Shown one piece after another: positions 8,670 through 18,684 of a DNA stretch of 51,213 nucleotides (the stretch's first letter is position 1; each line of letters begins with the position of its first letter). The notes under the pieces were generated by a model that saw only the letters and a list, made by a program, of their open reading frames with translations, was not told where the DNA came from and did no database searches. This DNA comes from an uncultured Elusimicrobia bacterium. Lineage in GTDB: Bacteria; RUG730. Location: the NCBI GenBank assembly GCA_900321865.1, contig ONXP01000065.1, forward strand, positions 1-51,213. Reading direction: 5' to 3'. Both the position numbers and the translations under genes were made by a program.

Positions 8670-9425
8670 ATGTCAGGACACAATAAATGGGCTAGTATAA
8701 AACATAAAAAAGCAGCAGTAGATGCAAAAAGGGGGAATATTTTTACAAAACTTGTAAAAGAAATAACAGTTGCTGCAAAAATAGGAGGGGGAGATCCTAA
8801 TACCAATGCGAGATTAAGAACTGCAATTGATGCTGCAAAAGCTAGTAATATGCCATTAGATAACATAAAAAAAGCTATTCAAAGAGGAACAGGCGAACTC
8901 CCAGGAGTATCATATGAAGAAATCGTATACGAAGGATATGGTCCTGGCGGAATAGCTATTATTTTAGAGGTTACAACAGATAATAAAAATAGAACTGTAT
9001 CTGAAATTAGGAAAATTTTCTCTCTTCATAATGGGAATTTAGGTGAAACTGGCTGTGTATCCTGGATGTTTGACACAAAAGGTTTAATAGAAATTGAAAA
9101 AGCATCTCTTAACGAAGATGAAGTTATGACACAAGCCTTAGAATTAGGTGCAGAAGATTTTATAGCGAATGATGAAACTTTTGAAGTTTATACAGATCCA
9201 AAAGATCTAAATACTATCAGAAAATCTTTAGAAGATTCTGGCTATAAAATCGTTTCAGAATCTATAATCAAACTTCCTCAAACTAAAATAAAATTGGAAG
9301 GCAAAGAAGCAGAACAAATGCTAAAATTAATGGACAAATTAGATTCTCATGACGATGTCCAAAATGTTTATGCAAATTTTGACATTGCTGACGAAATAAT
9401 AGAAAAATTTAATATTGAAGAATAA
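8670..9425 (+). CDS. yebC: YebC/PmpR family protein
   Basis: A 251-residue member of a family described both as transcription factors and as ribosome-associated factors that help translate proline-rich stretches. It begins [20 protein letters not shown], the strongly conserved N-terminal signature, followed by [22 protein letters not shown] and the acidic C-terminal domain. RBS GGAG is within the last codons of rpe. ruvC follows after two bases, a classical yebC-ruvC neighbourhood. Confidence 0.95.
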   Translation: MSGHNKWASIKHKKAAVDAKRGNIFTKLVKEITVAAKIGGGDPNTNARLRTAIDAAKASNMPLDNIKKAIQRGTGELPGVSYEEIVYEGYGPGGIAIILEVTTDNKNRTVSEIRKIFSLHNGNLGETGCVSWMFDTKGLIEIEKASLNEDEVMTQALELGAEDFIANDETFEVYTDPKDLNTIRKSLEDSGYKIVSESIIKLPQTKIKLEGKEAEQMLKLMDKLDSHDDVQNVYANFDIADEIIEKFNIEE

Positions 9426-9427
9426 TA

Positions 9428-9940
9428 ATGAAAATATTAGGAATAGATCCTGGGACTAATATTATAGGTTATGGAATTGTAGAAAAAAATAAAAATTCTA
9501 TTAGTCCAGTTTCTTTTTCTAGTATAATAATAGGTCAAAATTTTACATTGTCTAAAAAATTGGAAATTATATTTGACGGCATTTCCTCTATAATCTCAAA
9601 ATTTGTGCCAGATGAAATAGCAATAGAAGAATTATTTTTTAGCAAAAACATAAAAACAGCCATCAGTGTCAGTCATGCAAGAGGAGTGATTATGCTGGCT
9701 GCAGAAAAATCTAATATTCCGATTTTTGAATACAAACCTAACGAAATAAAACAGGCTATAACAGGCTATGGAAAAGCAGAAAAAATTCAGATCCAAAATA
9801 TGGTCAGAAATATTTTGCATTTAGAGGAAATTCCAAAACCTGACGATACGGCTGATGCTTTGGCTATAGCTTTGTGCCATATAAATAAACAAAAATGGAA
9901 CAATTTATTAAAGAATTATGAAAAAAAACATTCAAATTAA
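9428..9940 (+). CDS. ruvC: Crossover junction endodeoxyribonuclease RuvC
   Basis: RuvC cuts Holliday junctions. The 170-residue protein begins MKILGIDPGTNIIGYGIV with the catalytic Asp7. It has the catalytic Glu in IAIEELFF (about residue 67) and the C-terminal acidic pair in PDDTADALAIALCH (about 138-151). The start lies two bases after yebC. The last 23 bases overlap ftsK. ruvA and ruvB, which often follow, are not here and would have to be elsewhere. Confidence 0.95.
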   Translation: MKILGIDPGTNIIGYGIVEKNKNSISPVSFSSIIIGQNFTLSKKLEIIFDGISSIISKFVPDEIAIEELFFSKNIKTAISVSHARGVIMLAAEKSNIPIFEYKPNEIKQAITGYGKAEKIQIQNMVRNILHLEEIPKPDDTADALAIALCHINKQKWNNLLKNYEKKHSN

Positions 9941-12080
9941 AGAACAATATTCTAATAATATTTCTTCTGTCAATTATAAATTTAGAATTATTATTAATTT
10001 TATACTTTCTTTTTTTAGTGCAATTTTTTTAGCATATTTTTTATATTTTCCAAAAAATTCTGGGGGAATTGGCCTATACATTTTTGAAAATTTAAATAAT
10101 ATTTTTGGAGATTCCGCAAGAATTTTCCCTTTTTTTATCCTCTTATTTTCAATCAATTTACTTTTTAAAAATAAAAATTTTAAAGGTAAATTTTTCTCTT
10201 TTTTGAATTTTATTTTGATACTTTTATTATGTTCTTTTACTTCTGGAATTTATGAAATTATTTTTTCTGACGAAAAAGGCGGAATAATAGGTGTTTTTTT
10301 ATACGATATACTAAAAAGCTTTTTAGGCGAATTTGGAAGCATTTTGCTAATTATTTTATTTTTGATATTAATTATACTAATTTTATATTACGATATTTTT
10401 TCATATTTATTTTTTAAACATAAAAATGAAAATACACAAAAAAATGAAAATTCTAATAATTCTGAAAAAAAACCTTTAAAATTTCTAAATATTTTTAATA
10501 TTGTTAAAAAATCGCATAAAAAAGAACATAAAAAATTAAATCTACTCAAAGAATTTGAAAATTTTGAAAAAGAAAATTTTGAAAATACTGATAAAAATAA
10601 TGAGACTAAAAATTTAGACTATCAAGACTTAAAAAATAATGAAACAAAAGAAAATAAACCTAATCAATATTTTTTGCCAAGCGTAGAATTATTAGACAAA
10701 CCTAAATTTTTGAATCTAAAAAACTTTGAAAAAGAATTAAATAATACTGGGAATATTTTAGTAAAAGCATTAGAAAGTTTTGGAGTAAATACTAAAATCG
10801 TCGGGATAGTAAAAGGGCCATGCATCACTATGTACGAGCTGGAGCTGGCAGAAGGAATAAAAGTTAGTACGATAATATCTCTAAAAAACGATATTTGTCT
10901 AGCAACGAAATCTCCGAATGTCAGGATAATCGCCCCAATTCCAGGGAAATCCGCCATAGGAATAGAAATTCCTAATCCAATAAAAGAGCCAGTTCTTTTC
11001 CGTGAATTCGTTGAAAATTCAGAATTTAAAAATAGTAAGATGATTCTTCCTTTTGCCCTTGGGAAAACTGTTGATGGAAAAATTTTTATAACAGATATTG
11101 CCAAAACTCCACATTTATTGATTGCAGGAGCTACGGGATCTGGAAAAAGTGTCTGTGTAAATTCTCTTATTATGAGCATTTTATATTCCAAAACTCCGGA
11201 TGAAGTAAAATTTATTTTAGTAGATCCAAAAGTTGTAGAATTATCGTACTATAAAGATATCCCACACCTCTACCATCCTGTAATCACCAATCCCAAAGAA
11301 GCTAGCAAAGTTTTAAGCCAAGTAGTATTAGAAATGGAAGACAGATATTTAAAATTTGCCGATGAAGGTGTCCGAAATATAGAATCTTATAACGAAAAAA
11401 TGCGAAACGAAAAAAAAGAAGAGGAATTTTATTTAATCGTTGTAATAGATGAACTGGCAGATTTAATGCTAGTTGCATCAAAAGATGTCGAAGAATCTAT
11501 AGTCAGACTTACCCAAAAGGCCAGAGCTGTCGGAATACATGTCGTTTTGGCAACCCAGAGGCCTTCTGTAAATGTCATAACCGGAATAATAAAGGCTAAT
11601 CTCCCGTCTAGAATAGCTTTCCAGGTAATTTCAAAAATTGACTCTAGGGTAATTTTAGATACAAACGGTGCGGAAGATTTATTAGGAAAGGGTGATATGT
11701 TATTTTTGGAAAATGGAGCTTCAAAACCTATTAGGCTCCAGGGAGCTTTTTTATCTGAAAAAGAAGTGTCAAAAGTTATAAATTTCATTAAAAACCAAAT
11801 GTCCCCAGATTTTACCAAATTCAATCAAAAAATAAAATCTATCGAAGAAGAACAAATTGACGAAAAAATGTCTATTGATTTGAAAAAAGCCTTAAACTTT
11901 GTACTAGAAAGAAAAAAAGTTTCTTATGATCTTTTGAGAGCAAACGGTTTTTCTGGGCCAAAAGCCACAAATGTAATTAGCCTTATGGAAATCCAAGGCT
12001 TTATCAATAAACCTCAAGGAACTCAAAAATGGGAAATAGATTTGGAAAAAATAGAAGAATATTTGAAAAAAAATAATTAA
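9918..12080 (+). CDS. ftsK: DNA translocase FtsK/SpoIIIE
   Basis: FtsK pumps chromosomal DNA through the closing septum and activates dimer resolution. The 720-residue protein has several N-terminal membrane spans (about residues 22-175), an Asn/Lys/Glu-rich linker (about 180-250), then the motor. The motor has Walker A GATGSGKSVCVN (about 405) and Walker B LIVVIDELADLM (about 506), followed by the conserved VLATQRPSVNVITGIIKANL. A winged-helix gamma domain ends the protein (last 65 residues, SYDLLRANGFSG). The linker is short compared with E. coli FtsK, giving the size usual for SpoIIIE-like proteins. It overlaps ruvC, so translation is probably coupled. Confidence 0.95.
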   Translation: MKKNIQIKEQYSNNISSVNYKFRIIINFILSFFSAIFLAYFLYFPKNSGGIGLYIFENLNNIFGDSARIFPFFILLFSINLLFKNKNFKGKFFSFLNFILILLLCSFTSGIYEIIFSDEKGGIIGVFLYDILKSFLGEFGSILLIILFLILIILILYYDIFSYLFFKHKNENTQKNENSNNSEKKPLKFLNIFNIVKKSHKKEHKKLNLLKEFENFEKENFENTDKNNETKNLDYQDLKNNETKENKPNQYFLPSVELLDKPKFLNLKNFEKELNNTGNILVKALESFGVNTKIVGIVKGPCITMYELELAEGIKVSTIISLKNDICLATKSPNVRIIAPIPGKSAIGIEIPNPIKEPVLFREFVENSEFKNSKMILPFALGKTVDGKIFITDIAKTPHLLIAGATGSGKSVCVNSLIMSILYSKTPDEVKFILVDPKVVELSYYKDIPHLYHPVITNPKEASKVLSQVVLEMEDRYLKFADEGVRNIESYNEKMRNEKKEEEFYLIVVIDELADLMLVASKDVEESIVRLTQKARAVGIHVVLATQRPSVNVITGIIKANLPSRIAFQVISKIDSRVILDTNGAEDLLGKGDMLFLENGASKPIRLQGAFLSEKEVSKVINFIKNQMSPDFTKFNQKIKSIEEEQIDEKMSIDLKKALNFVLERKKVSYDLLRANGFSGPKATNVISLMEIQGFINKPQGTQKWEIDLEKIEEYLKKNN

Positions 12081-12124
12081 AAACATTCACAAAATCTAAA
12101 ATTATACGAAATTTTTTAATTATA

Positions 12125-12749
12125 TTATAAAAAGTTATTCTGATCTAAAAATTCTAATATTTTTTCAGCAAAAATTTTATGTCCCTCTTCGTCGTAATGC
12201 AATCCATCTATTTTTGATGGCGAAATATATTCATTTATATCAAAAAGCTTTACTTTTTCTTTAGATTTTATAACTTTTTCAAAAATAATTTTCATATTTT
12301 TTGATTTTTCTATGCTTTTTTTATTAAATTGACAAGAAAAAAAAACTACGTAAAATATCGTTATTTAAAACAATTGGAAGAATAATTATGATATTTTTTG
12401 AATAATTTTTAGAAATTTCTAATAAAGAAATCAAGCCTTTTTCTATATCTCATCAGAAATATTATATTGAAATTGCAAATCATTAGTGCCAACAGCAAAA
12501 ATAATTATGCCAGAAAAATTCAACTTTTTTAAAAGTTTTGGAAGATAGTTTAAGCTCGAAAATTTTTCGCCTTTTGGGTTAAACACAAATCCTGTTCTGT
12601 CGCACATTCCATCTTCTATAACTTCAAAATTATTTTCCAATTTTTCTTTTACAATCAAAGGGCCATCTGGAAGTTTTTTGAAATCATTTCCCAGTGCCCG
12701 GCATATACCCAAAAGTATTAGAATCTCCAAAAATTAAAATTTTTTTCAT
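12125..12749 (-). pseudogene. SGNH/GDSL hydrolase pseudogene (at least three frameshifts)
   Basis: On the minus strand an AAGGA RBS (12760-12764) precedes ATG at 12749. The first frame reads MKKILIFGDSNTFGYMPGTG, the block I signature of SGNH hydrolases with the nucleophile Ser in GDSN, then hits a stop near 12685. A second frame continues with NDFKKLPDGP, IEDGMCDRTG and FAVGTNDLQ (oxyanion Gly and Asn), ending at 12443. A third frame continues from about 12450 to an A/T run near 12340. A fourth carries INEYISPSKIDGLHYDEEGH, holding the Asp and His of the triad, and stops at 12125-12127. All catalytic blocks survive in order but in different frames, so decay is recent. Sequencing error is the alternative. 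Confidence 0.75.
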
Positions 12750-12820
12750 ATTTTCAAAATCCTTAAAAATAAAAGTAAAAATTTTTTATATTAAATTTTT
12801 CAAAAAACTTGAATTTAAAT

Positions 12821-13492
12821 TTAAAGATTTCCCCAATCAATTTTAGTTTTATTTTGATTTTCTAAATATTCATTAGCCTTAGAAAAATGACGGCAACCAA
12901 AAAATCCCTTTCTAGCAGAAAGAGGAGACGGATGAGGAGCTTCCAAAATTAAATGTTTTTCTTCATCTATAAAATTTTTTTTACTTCTAGCTCCATTCCC
13001 CCACAAAATAAAAACAGTGTTTTTAGTTAAATCAGAAATTTTTTTTATAACAGAATCTGTAAAAATTTCCCAGCCTTTATTTTTATGAGAATAAGGCTTG
13101 TTTTTTTCGACGGTCAAAACTTCATTTAACAAAAAAACTCCACTTTTAGCCCAATTTGTCAAATCACCTTTTTTATCTTTCATGCTTATTTTTAGATCGT
13201 CTTCTATTTCTTTAAAAATATTTTTCAAAGATGGAGGAAGTATGGAATTCTTTGGAACAGAAAAGCTAAGCCCCATAGCTAGACCTGGCGAATGATATGG
13301 ATCCTGGCCTAAGATGACCACTTTTATTTTTTCAATCTCAGTGAAATGAAAAGCATTAAAAATATCGTTTTTAAAGGGATAAATAATTTTAGATTTATAT
13401 TCGTTTATCAAAAATTTTCTCAAAACTTGGTAAGAATTTTTCACAAAATCTTCTTTTAAAATTTCTTCCCACGAATTATTAAAATGTATCAA
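12821..13492 (-). CDS. ung: Uracil-DNA glycosylase, family 1
   Basis: Ung removes uracil from DNA to start base-excision repair. The 223-residue protein has the water-activating Asp64 in VVILGQDPYHSPGLAMGLSF (from about residue 58), the uracil-binding FILWGNGARSKK segment (about 160), and the DNA-intercalation loop HPSPLSARKGFFGCRHFSKAN near the C terminus. Length is normal. It begins eight bases after the end of uvrA on the same strand, so two excision-repair genes are probably co-transcribed. Confidence 0.96.
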   Translation of the reverse strand: MIHFNNSWEEILKEDFVKNSYQVLRKFLINEYKSKIIYPFKNDIFNAFHFTEIEKIKVVILGQDPYHSPGLAMGLSFSVPKNSILPPSLKNIFKEIEDDLKISMKDKKGDLTNWAKSGVFLLNEVLTVEKNKPYSHKNKGWEIFTDSVIKKISDLTKNTVFILWGNGARSKKNFIDEEKHLILEAPHPSPLSARKGFFGCRHFSKANEYLENQNKTKIDWGNL

Positions 13493-13500
13493 TTTTACCT

Positions 13501-16317
13501 CTAAGATAAATAATTTTTTAAAAATTGTCCTGTGTAAGATTTTTCAATTTTTACTATTTCTTCCGGAGTTCCGCATCCTACTATTTTTCCTCCTCCATTT
13601 CCACCTTCTGGCCCTAAATCGATTATATAATCAGAAATTTTTAAAATATCTAGATTATGTTCTATTACCAAAACAGTATTCCCTTTTTCCACTAATTTTT
13701 CCAAAACTTCGACTAATTTATAAATATCATGAAAATGCAACCCCGTTGTAGGCTCATCTAAAATATAAATAGTTTTTCCAGTAGATCTTTTAAAAAGTTC
13801 ACTAGCTAACTTTATTCTCTGAGCTTCTCCGCCTGATAATGTAGTAGAACTCTGCCCCAGTTTCATATATCCTAAACCCACATCCAGTAATAATTTTAAC
13901 CCCCGTTCAAGTCTCGGAATTTTTTCAAAAAATTTATATCCTTCATCAATGGTCATTTCCAAAATGTCAGATATATTTTTCCCTTTATATTTTACATCCA
14001 AAGTTTCTCTTTCAAATCTTTTTCCTTGGCAAACATCACATTCTACATAAACATCAGGCAAAAAATGCATTTCTACCTTTTTTACTCCATCGCCCTGGCA
14101 TGCTTCGCATCTTCCACCTTTTACATTAAAGCTAAATCTTCCAGGCTTATAGCCTTTTATTCTTGCTTCATTTGTCATTGCAAAAAGCTCTCTCACATCC
14201 GTCCAAAGTCCGGTGTATGTGATAGGATTAGATCTAGGAGTTTTGCCAATGGGAGCCTGATCTATATTTATTACTTTATCCACAAGATCTAAATTTTTTA
14301 TTTCTCTGCAATTCCCAGGATTTTTATTAGAATTATAAATTTTATTCATTAGATTTTTATACAAAATTTCTTCAACCAAAGTCGACTTCCCGCTCCCAGA
14401 TACCCCAGACACACTAACCAAAACCCCTAAAGGAATATCTACATCAATATTTTTCAAATTATTTTCTCTGGCTCCCAAAATTTTAATCACCCCTTTTGGC
14501 TTTCTTCTAATTTTTGGAGCAGGAATAAAAAGTTCTTTTTTTAAATATTTCCCGGTAAGAGATTTTTCTGATGAAATAATATCATCCAAAGTGCCTATTC
14601 CCACTATTTCCCCACCATTAACTCCAGCATAAGGGCCAATATCGACAATAAAATCTGCTTCTTTTATGGTATCTTCATCATGTTCCACAACAATTACAGT
14701 ATTTCCTAAATCTTTTAATTTTTTTATAGTATTTAATAATCTTTTGTTATCCCTCTGATGAAGACCAATAGAAGGCTCGTCTAAAACATATAAGACTCCG
14801 CTTAATCCTTGCCCAATCTCAGAAGCAAGATGAATTCTCTGAGATTCTCCTCCAGATAAAGTATTTGATTTTCTGTCTAGTGTCAGATAGCCTAGGCCTA
14901 CTTCTATCAAAAAATCAAGCCTTGTATTAATTTCCTTAATCAAAGGAAGGCTAATATGTTTTTCTTCATTTTTTAAAACATTTTCATCTAAAAGTTTATC
15001 AAAAAAAATTTTTATTTTATTTATTTCAAGACCAGAAATATCCATTATATTTTTGTCTAAAATTTTTACAGCCAATGCTTCTTTTTTCAATCTTTTTCCA
15101 TGACACAATGGACAAGGCGAAACTTTCATATATTTTTCGTACCAAAATTTCATTTCGCTAGAAGTTGTTTGTTTATACCGTCGCCACAAAATATTTATAA
15201 TTCCTTCAAAAGTCCGATAAAATTCATGTTTATTAATGTTGTCCCCGTACATAAATTTTATTTTTAATTTATTTCCATAAAGCAAAATATTTTTATATTT
15301 TTCGTCCAAATTTTCATACGGTTCATCTAAAGAAAATTTAAAATAATTAGCAAGACTTTCTAAAATATCAAAAGAAAAACTATTTTCACCAAATCCAAAA
15401 ATTTTTATTGCTCCACCTCTAATAGATTTTGTCTTGTCAGGAATAATTAAGTCTATGTCAAAATCCATTTTTACTCCAAGTCCAGAGCATTCAGGACACG
15501 AGCCATATGGATTATTAAAAGAAAAGTTGCGAGGATGAAGGCTCTCAAAACTTATTCCGCAATCAGGACAAGAAAGTCCTTCGCTAAAAAATATTTCTTC
15601 CTCACCTTTAATCACAATGACTTCTCTACTATTATTTTGTTTCATAGCAGTTTCAATCGAATCTGAAAGCCTAGATCTAGATTCTTTATTTATCCTCAAT
15701 CTATCGATTACCAAATAAATTTTATGTTTTTTGTTTTTATCCAGAGAAATTTCTTCTTCTAAATTATAAATTTCTCCATCCACCCAAACTTTATTAAACC
15801 CTAAATTTTGCATTCTTGTAAATAATTCTTTATATTCGCCTTTTTTGCCTTTTACAAATGGAGCGGTTATAATTATTTTTTCGCCATCTCCCATCGCCAA
15901 AATATTATCTACTATTTCCTGAATGCTTTGAGATGAGACCTTTTTACCGCAATTATAACAATACTGTGTCCCAATTTTTGAAAAAAGAACCCTCATATAA
16001 TCGTATATTTCCGTCATAGTTCCAACTGTAGATCTGGGATTATAGCTTTTTCCTTTTTGTTCTATTGCAATGGCTGGCGAAAGACCTATTATTTTGTCGA
16101 CATCTGGTTTTTCCATCTGCCCCAAAAATTGCCTAACATAACTAGAAACTGATTCCATATATCTTCTTTGCCCTTCTCTAAAAATCGTATCAAATGCCAG
16201 GCTACTTTTACCAGATCCGCTCATTCCGGTTATAACGATAAATTTATTTTTAGGAATTTCCAGACTAATATTTTTCAAATTATGAGTTCTAGCACCTTTT
16301 ATTATGATTTTATCCAT
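13501..16317 (-). CDS. uvrA: Excinuclease ABC subunit A
   Basis: UvrA finds bulky DNA damage and loads UvrB in nucleotide excision repair. The 938-residue protein has two ABC ATPase modules: Walker A GMSGSGKSSLAFDTIF near residue 31 and GVSGSGKSTLVEEIL near 640, with signature motifs LSGGESQRIHLAS and LSGGEAQRIKLAS. Zinc-binding cysteine pairs are visible (CPDCG with CPECSGLG, and CEACQGDG with CDVCQGKRF). Size and domain order are normal. uvrB and uvrC are not in the window. Confidence 0.97.
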   Translation of the reverse strand: MDKIIIKGARTHNLKNISLEIPKNKFIVITGMSGSGKSSLAFDTIFREGQRRYMESVSSYVRQFLGQMEKPDVDKIIGLSPAIAIEQKGKSYNPRSTVGTMTEIYDYMRVLFSKIGTQYCYNCGKKVSSQSIQEIVDNILAMGDGEKIIITAPFVKGKKGEYKELFTRMQNLGFNKVWVDGEIYNLEEEISLDKNKKHKIYLVIDRLRINKESRSRLSDSIETAMKQNNSREVIVIKGEEEIFFSEGLSCPDCGISFESLHPRNFSFNNPYGSCPECSGLGVKMDFDIDLIIPDKTKSIRGGAIKIFGFGENSFSFDILESLANYFKFSLDEPYENLDEKYKNILLYGNKLKIKFMYGDNINKHEFYRTFEGIINILWRRYKQTTSSEMKFWYEKYMKVSPCPLCHGKRLKKEALAVKILDKNIMDISGLEINKIKIFFDKLLDENVLKNEEKHISLPLIKEINTRLDFLIEVGLGYLTLDRKSNTLSGGESQRIHLASEIGQGLSGVLYVLDEPSIGLHQRDNKRLLNTIKKLKDLGNTVIVVEHDEDTIKEADFIVDIGPYAGVNGGEIVGIGTLDDIISSEKSLTGKYLKKELFIPAPKIRRKPKGVIKILGARENNLKNIDVDIPLGVLVSVSGVSGSGKSTLVEEILYKNLMNKIYNSNKNPGNCREIKNLDLVDKVINIDQAPIGKTPRSNPITYTGLWTDVRELFAMTNEARIKGYKPGRFSFNVKGGRCEACQGDGVKKVEMHFLPDVYVECDVCQGKRFERETLDVKYKGKNISDILEMTIDEGYKFFEKIPRLERGLKLLLDVGLGYMKLGQSSTTLSGGEAQRIKLASELFKRSTGKTIYILDEPTTGLHFHDIYKLVEVLEKLVEKGNTVLVIEHNLDILKISDYIIDLGPEGGNGGGKIVGCGTPEEIVKIEKSYTGQFLKNYLS

Positions 16318-16372
16318 AAAAAGCCTCTTTTATCATCCTTCAAAACTATAATAAAAATTCTGTTTTAATTTT

Positions 16373-17035
16373 TTAATTTTTAAGTCTAAAAATATAATTT
16401 TTTATTTTTTTTAAAAATGAATTTTTAGATAAATTATTAGAAATTTTAGTAATTTTTTTATTTTCTTCTATAAAATCAAAATCGGTCTGATTTTTTATAA
16501 AAAAATCAAAAAATTTTTTATGGCTTTTTCTATTTTCCAAAAATCTACTTTCTAAAATCGAATTATTTGCCTTAATAATCAAAATTTTATCAAAATATTT
16601 TTGATCCAGCTCCATTTCAAAAAACAAAGGAATTTCAAAAATCAATAAACACTTATTTTTACAAAAACTTTTTCTATAACTTCGATTTTTTTTAAAATTG
16701 TTTATAATCTCATAAATTTTTGGGACAATAAAATTTTTCGTGATTTTATTCATTTTTAAATATAAATCTTCGTTAACAATTATATTTTCTAAAATTTTTA
16801 ATTTATCTATTTTCTCTTTAGAAAAAATGTTTATATCTTCATTTTTAAAAAGCTTAATAATTTCGTTTCTAAAATTAGATTTTTCGTTTAAATATTCTTT
16901 TTTTACGATTTCGTCTGCACTAAATGTAAAAAATCCGTATTCTTTAAAAATTTTAACAGCAAAACTTTTCCCGCTACAAATATTCCCCAAGGTTGCTATA
17001 ACTTTTATTTTTTTAGATTTAGATTTTTTTTTCAT
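16373..17035 (-). CDS. coaE: Dephospho-CoA kinase, divergent
   Basis: CoaE phosphorylates dephospho-CoA, the last step of coenzyme A synthesis. The 220-residue protein starts with lysines, then IKVIATLGNICSGKSFAVKIF. This is a P-loop (residues 17-24) in which one glycine of the usual GxxGSGKS is replaced by Cys20 while GxxxxGKS is kept. FFTFSADEIVKKEY (about 35-48) matches the family's xxxDADxIxxxL region with Ser in place of the first Asp. IFEIPLFFE corresponds to the VPLLFE motif. It is diverged and lysine/asparagine rich but the motif order is right. A minor alternative is another P-loop nucleoside kinase. Confidence 0.75.
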   Translation of the reverse strand: MKKKSKSKKIKVIATLGNICSGKSFAVKIFKEYGFFTFSADEIVKKEYLNEKSNFRNEIIKLFKNEDINIFSKEKIDKLKILENIIVNEDLYLKMNKITKNFIVPKIYEIINNFKKNRSYRKSFCKNKCLLIFEIPLFFEMELDQKYFDKILIIKANNSILESRFLENRKSHKKFFDFFIKNQTDFDFIEENKKITKISNNLSKNSFLKKIKNYIFRLKN

Positions 17036-17127
17036 AATTATTTCTAATTCTAATAAAACTGAATTGTTTAAATTTTAAATCGATATTTTAAATTTAAATT
17101 TTACATATTTAAATTATTTTGCAAAAA

Positions 17128-18684
17128 TTATTGATTATAAAGATTTTTTACTAATTCTTTTGCTTCTTTTTTATTGTTAATTTCTTTTAATGCCACTTTT
17201 TCGTCTAAAATATCTAAAATTTCGCCAACTTTTTTCCCGCTTGGAATATTTAAAATTTCCATAATTTCATATCCATCTAAAAATTTTTTTGATTTTTTAG
17301 CTTTAAAACTAAACAAAAACCAGTCTAAAACTTTTCTAACAAAAGTTATATAACTATTAAAATCTTCGTACAAAAAAATTTCGTTTAATTCGATATTTTG
17401 TAAATATGTTAAGCCTATTCTTCCTCTAATTGAAGCTAAAATATCCGCCGCACTAAAAAGTAAAAGATTTATAGCTATATTTTCATCTATTCTTTTAAAA
17501 AATCTGTAAATTGCTCTAGATGTAAGATCTTTCAATTTTGACAAATTGCTAGCTTGCATATGAAAAATTATAGATTGACTCAAAAAATGTAATTCTTTAT
17601 TGCTAAACTTTAAATTTTTAAAAATTTCCAAAGTTTTTTTTGCTCCAACTTCTTCATGATTTAAAAAATGAATTTTATCGTTTATAAAAGATTTACATTC
17701 AGGTTTTCCAATGTCGTGAAAAAGGCAAACCAGTCTAGAGAAAGCTAAATTATTTTTTAAAGATTTTCGAAAAATAGTAATAATTTTTTTATCCAAAACA
17801 TCTTTATTTGTGAAGATTTTATTTAAGTTTTTTACCAAAAAATCAAAACAGAATAATGTTTCTAATAAATGCCCAAAAAGTCCATCTTTGTGATAATAAA
17901 AATCTGTTTTATTTTTTAAAGAAATAAAATCAGATCCAAAAATATTTTCCAAAATTTTAGTTTCGTCTAAAAATAAAATGGAATTAAATAAATATTTTTT
18001 AGAAAAAATTTTAATAATTTCATCATGAATTCTTTCTTTTGCAGATAAGTTTATTAAATTTGCATTTTCTAAAATTTGAGTTTTTGTTTTTTTCTCTATA
18101 TTAATTTTTTTTTGATCAAAAATTCTAATTGCTCTCAAAATTCTCAAAGGATCTTCCGTAAAAATGCTCTTATTATTCATTCTGATAATTTTATGTTTTA
18201 GGTCAAAAACGGCTTCTTTAGGATACAAAAAAAATTTATAATCAATATTATAAATTTCATTTAAATTATTTTCTTTTAAATTTTCTAAAATTTTTGAAAA
18301 TTTTTCTAAATTTATAGCAAAGGAATTTACAGTAAAATCTCTTTTTTGAAGATCTAAATTTATATTTTTACCTCTAAAATTTGTAAAATCCAATTGAATT
18401 GATACTTTCTTATTGATTTTTTTGACTATTCTATAACTTTTATTTTCTTCATCTAATTCTATGAAAGCACCTTTTATATTTTTAGAAAAATTATAGGAAA
18501 AATTTTCAGTTTTTTTATTGACAGCAAAGTCTAAATCTAAAGAAATCTTTTTTAAAAATAAATCCCTTAAAAATCCACCTACAACAAAAATCTCTATATC
18601 AGGGAAATTATAATTTTTAAAAATAATTAGTTTTTGTAAAAAAGTTTTAATAATATTTAGTCTTTTTTTATGCTCATTTTTCAT
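17128..18684 (-). CDS. cca: CCA-adding enzyme / tRNA nucleotidyltransferase with HD domain
   Basis: This class II polymerase-beta-fold nucleotidyltransferase most likely adds or repairs the 3' CCA of tRNAs. The 518-residue protein has FVVGGFLRDLFLKKISLDLDF (split: GGFLRD and DLDFAV, metal Asp pair) near residues 31-53. It also has QKRDFTVNSFAINL (about 110) and EDPLRILRAIRIF (about 177), all hallmark motifs. An HD domain follows with LVCLFHDIGKPE and NHEEVG (about 325-355). A poly(A) polymerase role is possible, but the one tRNA in this window has no encoded CCA, which would require such an enzyme. It overlaps the nitroreductase gene by four bases. Confidence 0.88.
   Translation of the reverse strand: MKNEHKKRLNIIKTFLQKLIIFKNYNFPDIEIFVVGGFLRDLFLKKISLDLDFAVNKKTENFSYNFSKNIKGAFIELDEENKSYRIVKKINKKVSIQLDFTNFRGKNINLDLQKRDFTVNSFAINLEKFSKILENLKENNLNEIYNIDYKFFLYPKEAVFDLKHKIIRMNNKSIFTEDPLRILRAIRIFDQKKINIEKKTKTQILENANLINLSAKERIHDEIIKIFSKKYLFNSILFLDETKILENIFGSDFISLKNKTDFYYHKDGLFGHLLETLFCFDFLVKNLNKIFTNKDVLDKKIITIFRKSLKNNLAFSRLVCLFHDIGKPECKSFINDKIHFLNHEEVGAKKTLEIFKNLKFSNKELHFLSQSIIFHMQASNLSKLKDLTSRAIYRFFKRIDENIAINLLLFSAADILASIRGRIGLTYLQNIELNEIFLYEDFNSYITFVRKVLDWFLFSFKAKKSKKFLDGYEIMEILNIPSGKKVGEILDILDEKVALKEINNKKEAKELVKNLYNQ

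Noticed and set aside
10664-11191. A 175-codon open frame on the minus strand inside ftsK
   Set aside because: It is antisense to the well-conserved FtsK motor, has no recognisable motif, and arises from codon bias; likewise other antisense frames (5324-5836, 8480-8866, 11429-11824, 32751-33152).
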